Origin: Acheta domesticus
Lineage: Eukaryota; Arthropoda; Insecta; Orthoptera; Gryllidae
DNA: 64,000 nt
Direction: 5' to 3'
NCBI GenBank assembly: GCA_031308135.1
Contig: JAHLJT010000631.1
Coordinates: forward strand, 143,138,734 to 143,202,733
The position numbers and the translations under genes were made by a program. The stretch's first letter is position 1; every line of letters starts with the position of its first letter. Of this stretch, positions 55,053 to 64,000 are shown piece after piece. The notes under the pieces were generated by a model that was given only the letters and a program-made list of their open reading frames with translations, searched no databases and was not told where the DNA came from.

Positions 55053-56006
55053 TGATGAAACGAATTGTTATCATTACAACAATGATAACAATCCGCTTCT
55101 GAGAATGAAGAACGTTTGAATTGCGCGGTAGCGGCCGGTGCGCCGACGGAGTCGGGTGCCGGAGTCGAGTCAGAGAGGAGAACCGAAGCGCGAGGGAATC
55201 ACGAGACAGGTAGGCAGTGAAGCTATGGCTGGGGAATGGAACGGACGGTTACGAGAGGTGTGGAAGAAAAAGGACGAGTAGTGGTGAAATCTGGGACCAT
55301 CGAGAATGGAAGGCATCGGGAAGGACAATGCGGTGAAAAATGGTATGTAGTGAGCTAAAACGGTTGTATTGGTGAAGTGAAGAAAGGACAATATCGGTAC
55401 ATGAAGACAGTCACGTGGGCGAACGCGGAGCAGCGGCGGCACGTGGATGTCTGTGCGGCAGTTAACCGTTAATGTTTGGTGCATGTGTCCTCGTGATCAG
55501 GTGGGAACAAAGACTTAATTGGAGTGAGGGAAGATTAATCATTGGATTGTGCTAAAAGTGGTAAAATCTGCGTTGACGAGGCAAAGCATGTGGGCGAGCA
55601 CAAGGAGAACATTGAATGAACATAGCTGGGCATCATTAAATAACCAGTTGTGAGACGAAGACGAAAGGATTTATTACGGATAGCGAAGGGGGAAGCATCA
55701 GCGGGCGACGCGTGGCAAGTTCGTTACAACAGCGGTGTCCAGCGAGATCTCGGCGGCCAGCGTTGTGCTGGGAACGGCCGGCGTTGTGTTGCGAGTGACG
55801 AAGGCGGGCGGCGGAGCGAGCCTTCTCCCCTTGTCGGCATCCGGCGACTCGACAAGGCCCGAGCACCGCCTCGGTCGAGGGTGGTTCAGGGTCAGTCCGT
55901 GGGTTATATACAAAATGAGTTGAACATCCAGGTGATTTTGCACGGATATTGCAAAGGTTTGTTATTATTAAAATCAACAGAATAGATCTACGTGCTTATT
56001 CAAACA
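55053..56006 (+). repeat. putative gypsy 3' LTR
   Basis: Follows the polypurine tract and starts with TG. It contains a perfect hairpin at 55065-55091 and GC-rich stretches. A possible end is CTTATTCAAACA at 55995-56006. No partner LTR is available to fix the boundary. Confidence 0.5.
55065..55091. promoter_or_regulatory. palindrome at LTR 5' end
   Basis: TTGTTATCATT and AATGATAACAA are perfect 11-bp inverted arms around ACAAC, 12 bp inside the presumed LTR start. May be a protein-binding site or part of integrase end recognition; function unknown. Confidence 0.5.
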
Positions 56007-56135
56007 GGTATTGGAAAATGAACTTCGAAAATTTTACAGCTTAGAAACAACAGTATTTACAAATTAAAGGATAAATTGAACAGATTCGCACAAATTGAAA
56101 GCTAAGACATCACAAAAGAAGAATTAATATTTATA

Positions 56136-56384
56136 CTGCGATTTTTGTAGGAAGAGCTCTCAAGGCCACTGAAATCCCATCTTCGCGATGGAATATGTCA
56201 CGGCATTTCTTGTCATTCACAGTTGTTCCGCTAGATTTCGCACGATCGCGACCGTATGAAGCAGTGCTTGCGATCATGCGACTTCTACCGGCAAGACCGA
56301 GAAAAGACACCAAATGCCGTGACATATTCCATCGCGAAGATGGGATTTGAGTGGCCTTGAGAGCTCTTCGTACAAAAATCGCAG
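56136..56384. mobile_element. foldback MITE with TATA target duplication
   Basis: Arms 56136-56214 and 56306-56384 are about 79 bp and inverted, with roughly four mismatches (ends CTGCGATTTTTGTA and TACAAAAATCGCAG). The loop is about 91 bp. Flanked by TATA at 56132-56135 and 56385-56388. No coding capacity. TA or TATA duplication fits Tc1/mariner-like mobilisation (inference). Confidence 0.85.
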
Positions 56385-56388
56385 TATA

Positions 56389-58647
56389 CTAAATTAGTAT
56401 CGTCAGAGTCCTCTAGGAGGGCACACGGGCAGCGTACTAGACTCCCGTGGTGTGATCTCGCGTTCCATTTCCGTTCCAGGCAAAAATATAGTTGCAGTTT
56501 ACCTTTAAATCGTCTCAGTTTCTGTTGATGCGAATTCAAGCAGTTTCTGTTGCGAGCGAATTCAAGTTGGCCCAGGCGTGGCGGGCACCGTTAGCTGGCG
56601 GGCAAAGTCGGACATTCGACCCAAGATGCCAAATACGTACATGCGGTATCGACAGTATTCTTTAAAGGTGAACTTATTACGGATAAAATGGAATTGTTAC
56701 TACGAATGAAACTGAGATCGAATGTGTAAGCAAAATACAGAAAAATTATTGTAAATTCCGTCCCCGAAGTTATATTAAAGTGTCAATTAATTAAAATAAC
56801 CTCAGCACCAAGCCTTTGAAAAACCTTTAGTTATAGACACGGCGTGATTACTATGACTCTCTCAACACCTTTACAACTTTTCGTTAACTCCTGCAAAAGT
56901 CAGCGCAACATACCTAAGGATGGAATGTTCTCCCAGACACCTGCCAGACGTTCACTTCGCAACTGCTCCGGAGTGCAGTGAACTCGTCACCTTCTCGTCT
57001 TCAATTTTGCGAGACTTTTTCAGTTTCAAATTTGCGTCTAGAACGTCAATATTGCATTTACTTTAATGAATTTAATGACAGCAAACTACGCACAGAATTG
57101 GGCATTTTTCCCACCTTCTCGTACACGGCTGTGGTGAAAGTATAGTTGTCACGTCGTTAAGTAAAATTAAGTGTAATGACTTAATACTGCGCGTTTAGTG
57201 TGACACGAACACGCACTCTCACGCACACTCACGCGTGTCACTGTAAGAGAATTAGAGAAATACATTTCATGCCGTATGTTTCAATGACACGAATTAATCT
57301 ATAAAAAATGTGTTAAAACTGAAACAGACTTTGTTAATGACATGTTATTCTGACAAAATAAATCCGACCGAAATGTAATCGGTAACAACAGAATGCCATT
57401 GTCGAGCGTTGTATCTAAACCAGCCAAATCACGGAATGAGCTTTTCTGATAATTATATATTAAAATATACATATAAGAAAACCCATATATGTTAGCAAAT
57501 ATATGACTTGCTATTGTAGTTGTGGTGGCGGTGATGGTGATCATCGTCGTAGTGATGGTGGTGGTCAAATGACAGATGTGAACACCTATCCATACATGAC
57601 CTATCTCCATTTCGAGATGAATTATTTAGAAATTTGCAATTTGGTATCAAAAGAATACTCAACGCATTAATTTTTGTCTTCAATTTCGCTGCGAGGGATC
57701 GACAATGCAGTCGCGGTGGTTACTTCCATCATTCCCTGGCACCCAGACAGTTTCGAACTCGTGAACACTTATTGAGGAAGCAATTCTGCTAACCGCCATT
57801 ATATTGGGGTGGGGGCCAGGGTTACATCTAGGGAAGGGAATTTATTGTTATAAAAAATAAAATATGTACATAGATATGTTTTTCTTATTTCCAAAATATG
57901 TAATGAAGATTAGAAAATACGTAAAATATAAATTATATTGTTTCAAATGGGTCCATAAACTCATTTTCAAAATTTTGAGCATTAAACGACTCTGATCAGG
58001 CCTTAAAATGGAATTAAAGCTGTTTAAAGAAATCTCTACCTTCACAGAAGTAATTGCAAACAAGTCTTCACCACTCATTCATCAATTTATCAGAAATTTA
58101 GTGTGTATTAATTTAATATGTGTATGCAATGTTCTATATGAGGAACTGTTCCCGTTCGCACGTGAACAGTTGTCAAACTGTGATCAGTGATGGATCCCGG
58201 AGATAGGAAGTGAAAGGGTACATGTACTCCTCCTCAAAATCCAACAATTAAATAAGTCAATGATCTAAAAAACAAAACAAAAAACTATTTGTCGTATTTT
58301 TGATCGACTTACGTATCGGCTCTGTGAAACATGAGTAAGCACATAGTTGAAATTACTTCTGCAATACAAATATACTTTCAACCTTGATTCTGAGTTCGCG
58401 GTTTTCAAGAAGCAGGAGCGGCGGGGGAGGGAGATGGTGGAAGAATGACATTTCACGATAAAGTTCCAAAGGTCATAGAAGCACAGTATTACATTGCTTT
58501 ATAAGAAAGACGATTGTAGTAGCTTATATTAGCAAGTTGTATATGAAACTTCCCGTTTTCATGTATACAAATATTAAAATGCAGTGAAAGGTAAAATATA
58601 TAAAAATTTATATAATGATACAAAAGTACGTAAAAATATATAAAATA
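56389..58647. other. AT-rich stretch, nothing recognised
   Basis: About 2.2 kb. Only a short imperfect GGTGGTGAT/GATGGTGAT tract near 57520-57565 stands out. No gene recognised. Confidence 0.4.
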
Positions 58648-59803
58648 ACTGGTGCTACAGAATGGGACCGACTTTCCCGTATTAGTTTGCTATTTCCTTG
58701 GGTCTGGACTAGCTAATCGGAATTGCAACATACTCGTGCCAGCTGCCATCTATAGTCGCCCAAAGTACTTTTTTTTACATTTTCTTAATTTTTCGTTTTC
58801 CTAATGGTAGAACGGAAATATTAATTTTAAAATTTTAAAGAACAGTAAAACCTTGTCCTAAATGGGAATTTTCTTTGAAAAATGTGGAGCCGTTTAAAAA
58901 AAGTGACGTTTAAGCCCTACTAAAATGCAAAATTTGAAGCTCTTGTTCACAGAAAATTTTTGAGTTTTCCAAAAACTTCATTTGAAATCATTTGAAGCAC
59001 TTACACTCACAAATACAATAGTGTTTACAAATTGCTGGAAATGTGCATATTAAAGATGTGAGAGATCGTTCAAAGAAATTACATCTATGAAAAACAAATT
59101 TTTGCAAAAACAAAATAAAAGAGCAATATGACAAATATATTATTTCTTAGAGTACACTTAGTACTATCTCTACCAAAAGTTTAAAGAAAAAAATCTGGAG
59201 CCAATTTTGAGAAAATCTTGTTTTTGTATTTTTTTAAAAATTGCAAATATTGCACGCAATATTGCGCGAAAACTACTAAACTTTTAAAAAATACGCATGA
59301 TCTTAATAATAGAACTCACTTCGGAGAACTAATTTTATTTGGACGAAAAATCTCTATTTTTAATTTTGTACGAAGACACCGAAAAAAATTTAAACTTTTA
59401 AAATTTTCGAAAATTCAGAGTTAACCGTGAAAATGAGACATATGCCACCTTTATGTTAGTGTATTTTATTTATCCATACAAGAAATTTAAAGAAAACATT
59501 TGGCGCCGTTTTTGAGAAAACTTTGAAAATGGTCTGGGAGCTTCATGTAAAGTACTCCGGAAATTTGAAGAAAGGTTTTCAAAATCGCGGCGCCTCGAGT
59601 GGACGCAGATCGACCGGGGATTATCCATTTTGGAAGAAATTGCACGTATGGTTTAGGAGCTAGTGCTGTTCATAGACGGACGGACGGACGGACGGACGTT
59701 TAAAAAAACCCTTTTTCGGTATCTTGGGACCCCAAAACGTGTATTTCCGTTAAAATCTCGAAATCGATTTTCTGCAGTATTACGTAACTTTTATGGGAAA
59801 GTA
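58648..59803 (+). mobile_element. family A copy, first of tandem pair
   Basis: L-end ACTGGTGCTACAGAATGGGA and CGACTTTCCCGTATTAG; subterminal CTCGTGCCAGCTGCCATCTA and ACGGAAATATTAATTTTA; internal AAGATGTGAGAGATC and TTCACAGAAAA units; (GACG)5 at 59676; CGGTATCTTGGGACCCCAAA; R-end CTTTTATGGGAAAGTA. Collinear with the reverse copies. Confidence 0.8.
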
Positions 59804-61215
59804 GCTCGTGGTGCTATAGAATGGAATATACTTTCGCCTGTTAGTTTTTCTATTTCCTTGGGTCTGGGCTAGTTATTTGAAATTACCACATACTCGTGCC
59901 AGCTTCCATCTACCGCCGTCCAAAGTATATTATTTTTTGACATTTTCTTAATATTTCGGTTTCCTAATAGTAAAATGGAAATATTAATTTAGAACATTAA
60001 AGAACACTAAAACATCGTCCTAATTTTTTAAACAATTCGGAGCCGTTTTTAAGAAAATAGCGTTTAAGCACTACTAAACAGGCGAAATTTAAAGCTCTTT
60101 TTCACAGAAAAATTTTGAGTTCTCGAAACACTTCATTTGAGGTTATTTGAATCACTTTAACACACAAATAATAAAGTGTTTACAAATTGATGGATACGTG
60201 CATGTTAAAGATGTGAGAGATCTTTCAAAAAAACTACACTTTTGACTACGTGATTTTTTTAAAAAACAAATAATACCTCAAAATAAATTTTACCTTATAT
60301 TAAAGTGTGGAATTAGCACTATCCGTTCCAAACGTTTGAAGAAACGACTTGGAACCAGTTATAAGAAACATGCGTTTGGGCGTTTCTGAAAATGCGGAAT
60401 TTTTAGCTACTTTTCACAAAAAACTGTTGTTTTCGACAACCTTTACTTGACATTATTTAAATCACAGGTACTCGTTAATATAATATAGTGAACAAATCGC
60501 CGTTATTGTAAATATTAACGACGTTAGAGCCAAGTGAATGAATTCAATTTTTGCAATTTTTGAAATAACAAAAGAATAGAGAAATATGTAGTTTATGTCA
60601 TATCATAGAGAACATTTAGCACTACTCCAACCAAAATTTTAAAGAATATATTTGGAGTCGTTTTTGAAAAAATCTTGTTTTTGTATTTTTTTTAAATTGC
60701 ACAAATTACACGCAATATTGCGCAAAAACTAATAAAATTTTCGAAAAAATGTACATGGCCTTAGAGAAAGAACTCACTATGAAGAACAAATTTTATTTGG
60801 AGGAAAAATCTCTATTTGCAATTTTGTAATAAGGCAGAATAAAATTCAAAGTTTTGCAATTTTCGAAAATGCGGGGTTAACCGTTAAAATCGGACCTACG
60901 CCACCATAAGTGTATTTTTTTCTATTCTTACAAGAAATTTAAAGAGAAACAGACGGACAGACGGACGGACAAACGGACTTTTCCTTTCAATTGGTGTTTC
61001 GCTATCAAGAACCCACGAAAGAAGGATTATGGCTACACCACGGGTTAGGGGCTTTCTTTTCTTAATTTAGCACCTGGATTTATTCACTTTTTCGTTATCA
61101 CGGCCCGGCAATGACTTTTTTGCCGAAAATCCGCCGTTTTTTCGCGCATTACATCATTTCCCCTATACTACGCGTATTACTTCGTATATACGTACGTAGA
61201 CGGGAAAGTAAAAAT
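59804..61215 (+). mobile_element. family A copy, second of tandem pair
   Basis: Begins GCTCGTGGTGCTATAGAATG directly after the R-end of the preceding copy. Internal TGTGAGAGATC at about 60215 and AACGACGTTAGAG at about 60518 mark two tandem units (about 305 bp apart). Then CAGACGGACGGAC, GCTATCAAGAACCCACGAAA, TTAATTTAGCACCTGGATTT, GGCCCGGCAATGAC, CGTATATACGTACGTAGACG and R-end GGGAAAGTAAAAAT. Confidence 0.85.
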
Positions 61216-61433
61216 GGTTCAAATTCAATCAGGATAAAATATTATTGAATTCATATACTTTGTGTCTGTAAAAAATATATATTTACATGAAAATTCGTTT
61301 CCTACTTACAACATTATTATCAGAGAATGATTGGCTCAAGCGTGTACATATTTACTATTCATTGCTTTTGGCAATTCAAAACATGTCATTTTCTATATTA
61401 TGCCGACTCAACTGTCTATTATTTTGATTATAT
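61216..61433. other. AT-rich spacer
   Basis: Separates two family A copies; nothing recognised. Confidence 0.5.
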
Positions 61434-62365
61434 CGCTACAAAATGGCACAGAAAATAAGGTATTTGTTTTTTAATTTCTTTAGTCTGTGCTAGCTTATCG
61501 ATGTAGCCCCACTCCCTTGCAAACTGCTATCTATCTCCCCCATTTTTTTAAAAAAAATTTCTCATTTTTCGGTTTCTTAGTGGTAGAATAGATATGTTAC
61601 TTTAAGAATATTAAAGAAAATTAAAACGTCGTTTACATGGAAATTTTTGTTGAAAAATTTTCAGCCGTTTAAAAAAATGTGCTTTTGTAATGTTTTAATG
61701 TTGTACTTAAAAACACGTAATAATTCGGTAAAACTACTAAACTTGTACAAAAAATGTACATGACCTTAATGAAGGAACTAACTATGAAGAACAAATTGCA
61801 TTTAAAGTAAAGGTCTCTATCTTCAATTTTGCAATAGTAGGAATAAGTAAAAAAAATAAACTTTTGAAATTTTCAAAAATTTGGGGATAACAGTGAAAAA
61901 GGGACCTATGCCATTTTTATAAGTGGATTTTACTCTATTCTTTCAGAAAATTTATAGAAAAAATTTTGGAGCCATTTTGAGAAAATTTTAAAATATTCCA
62001 GTGGCTTCATGAAATGAACCGACAAACATTAAATAATGTTTTTAAAAGACGCAAACCTTCGAATAGAGCCAGATCGACTGGGGAATATTCAAAATTGGAA
62101 AAATCTTACATATGGTTTAGGCGCTAGTGATGTTCACAGATGGATGTTTTGCCATCAATCGATTTTTCGGTATCGAGGACCCGCAGAAAATGGATTTTGG
62201 CCACACCAAGTATTAGAAGATTTTTTTCTAAATTTAGCTACAGGATTATTCTACTTATTTCAGGGCATGGTAATAAAATATTTTTTCTGTCGAAAATATC
62301 TCGTTTTTTCCCGCAGCATTACATAACTTTCTCTCTACTGCGTGAACGGTAGCTAGAAAGTAAAA
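61434..62365 (+). mobile_element. family A copy, diverged and shortened
   Basis: L-end CGCTACAAAATGGCACAGAA, TTTCTTTAGTCTGTGCTAGC; subterminal AGTGGTAGAATAG; internal ATGTACATGACCTTAATGAA and CAATTTTGCAATAGTAGG; R part CGGTATCGAGGACCCGCAGA, TAAATTTAGCTACAGGATTA, GCATTACATAACTTTCTC and end AGCTAGAAAGTAAAAG. Lacks at least one internal unit present in the longer copies. Confidence 0.75.
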
Positions 62366-62439
62366 GTTGGTAAATATTTAATATTGTGCCATACATAGAA
62401 CGTTTAACATAGAATAAGGCATTTTACGGTCAGATTAAT

Positions 62440-62690
62440 CCGACTTTTGCCTAGCTAGCGGAGTTTCCAAGCGCGGGTCTATGGTTAAATACGACGTAGT
62501 GCGCATATCCCATGTTGTATCTATCCTTTGTAACCTGCCTGCGCTTTCATTTAGCACGCAGCTAATGAAACAGACTATTTGTTGAGCTACAGCTTTATGT
62601 TTGCCCCCATCGGGAATCGAACTCGAGGCCGCCTCAGAGCGTACATAGAAAACCTACTAAATGAATCATCGAAGTGTGACACAAACTTTT
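62440..62690 (-). repeat. possible tRNA-derived SINE
   Basis: On the minus strand TCTGAGGCGGCCTCGAGTTC followed by GATTCCCGATGGGGGC contains a B-box (GAGTTCGATTCC). No clear A-box was found at the right distance and no second copy is in the window. Confidence 0.35.
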
Positions 62691-64000
62691 AGATTAAATG
62701 ATCAACATCGATACAACAACCTCACTCTAGGTTTGTCTACTAAATGTCCCGTCGTAGGAAGAACAGAGCGCACTACCTAGGAAGAATAAATCTTCTTAAA
62801 TCCGACGTAATGGTCCTCAGTCCTTCTCACATTTACTAGCACGACATTCATTTGGCATTGGTGGCGTCACCTTCAATATTTCGTCTGTCGTTCTCACCCT
62901 CTCCTCTTACTTTCAATGCAATAACTTCGCTACAATTTTATTTCTTTCCGAAGTAGAACATTTGGACAATTATTTTCATCATCTTGCAGGACACTTCAAT
63001 TGTGAGAGCACAATAGGTATAACGCAACGTGAATGGTTTCTGTTTCAAGATCTTAAATACTGTGTCGCACTCAGCTGACATATAAAATGTCACAGGCTGA
63101 GGAAATACCAGACAATACTAATACATATAATGGTAATGGTTCTAAAAAATATTGGAAAAGGGTTATTTGATAATTCTATTCGGGTCATGACCCAGTTATA
63201 AACTAACAGTAAATAATCACGTTCTTGGACTTCGACTGATTTCTTTGACTAATCAAACTAACTGGATGTCGATTGAATAAACTACGTAGTTTTCCGCAAT
63301 TGCATTTTTTCAATTCTAGATGCTGTAGTTAATTTACAGACGCAAGACTATCAATATTATCTACATATGATCCACGTCTCGAAATTCCACAGGCAGTAGA
63401 GAAAAAAATTAAAACAACTTAACTGCGTTATATGAGATCTATTTCCTTACAATAAATTTTTACACTAGTAGCGCCCATTCCCAACCGACATACCATTACA
63501 TAAGAAACACGTGTTCACGGTGTCATCTTGGTGACACCTGAACTTGGACCTCCGCGCGCCACGTGGCGGCCGGAGAAAGCGGCAACAGCCCGCGAGTGTC
63601 TGGGCACTGGGACGGCAGCCGTTGCTTAGGACGCTCCCATCAACAGTGGAAGCACTGCAGTATAATTAATAATTGTATGAATATTGACAGTTGAATATAT
63701 AAGTAATTAACAGAGATGTTGAAACATCTGGAGACAGAAAACATGAAGTATCGGAGGATGAAAGTAAGATCAACTGGAGGTTGAGTGATGTGACGGTTAA
63801 GAAATCATACAATTGGAAAGGGATTAAGATAAGCAGGCAAATCATTATTAAATATTAAATAGGGAAAAAATCAATTAATAAATTATGTAAAGAAAAATAT
63901 GATGTCTCGTTTCACAAACAATGAGAGGAAAATGGAAATATTTGCAGGATTTTGGGTAATATAATGACAACTCTCATTTCACACATCGAAAGTAAAGGTC
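62691..64000. other. AT-rich end of window
   Basis: No gene recognised; a small CpG-rich segment lies at 63545-63640. Confidence 0.4.

Larger units (their letters stand above)
53280..56006 (+). mobile_element. Ty3/gypsy LTR retrotransposon remnant
   Basis: Holds pol fragments, a polypurine tract (AGGAAAAAGGGGAGGAAGGG, about 55032-55051) and a putative 3' LTR opening TGATGAAACG at 55053. No 5' LTR, gag, protease or env was found. The left boundary is arbitrary: the region before about 53400 lacks recognisable pol. The LTR end is tentative (CAAACA at 56001-56006). Confidence 0.75.

Overview
This is eukaryotic DNA, almost certainly from an arthropod and most likely an insect with a large, repeat-rich genome (inference). 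The base composition is AT-rich and broken by many short GC- and CpG-dense patches of 200 to 500 bp. Every coding region I can recognise belongs to a transposable element. I found no host gene, no convincing functional tRNA or rRNA gene and no CRISPR array, so the window reads as an intergenic or long-intron repeat landscape. The species cannot be named from the sequence.

Region 1-22.8 kb holds dispersed repeats and no recognised protein gene. It contains copies of a long tRNA-derived SINE (called SINE-1 here; 7 copies in the window), one copy of a second tRNA-derived SINE (SINE-2), and four copies of an abundant non-coding element (family A; 12 copies in the window). It also contains unclassified family B, two GC-rich minisatellites (16986-17351 and 20891-21080), a (TA)25 tract, and a perfect 182-bp palindrome at 18363-18544 carrying a degenerate hammerhead-like core of the kind known from Penelope-like elements.

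Region 22.86-27.70 kb is the best-preserved element: a CR1/L2-group LINE. ORF1 has a 2A-like NPGP motif, a coiled coil and an SGNH-esterase domain. ORF2 has an APE endonuclease and a reverse transcriptase. The two ORFs share one reading frame and are separated by a single in-frame TGA. A 17-bp tandem duplication shifts the frame after the RT domain.

Region 27.7-40.2 kb alternates SINEs, CpG-dense patches, family A fragments, a second family B copy, a 168-bp tandem duplication and a badly decayed LINE fragment (39500-39925). At 40435-42094 lies a complete but internally deleted hAT transposon with near-matching TIRs, a 7/8-matching 8-bp target duplication and a long open C-terminal transposase ORF.

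Region 42-64 kb contains a decayed jockey-like LINE on the minus strand (45770-47420) with an 86-bp hairpin in it, a near-identical 220-bp direct repeat pair (47457-48045), and a full-length family A copy. It continues with a Ty3/gypsy remnant that has lost the RT C-terminus, RNase H and the integrase N-terminus (about 53280-56006), a 249-bp foldback MITE with a TATA duplication (56136-56384), and a run of three family A copies (58648-62365).

The most interesting material is (i) family A, an abundant ORF-less element with asymmetric ends, internal ~305-bp repeats and a foldback derivative; (ii) the CR1-like LINE with its in-frame TGA and variant 2A motif; and (iii) the perfect palindrome and related inverted repeats sharing GAAACGTC. 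All family names (A, B, SINE-1, SINE-2) are local labels. Identities were judged by eye, not by alignment software.
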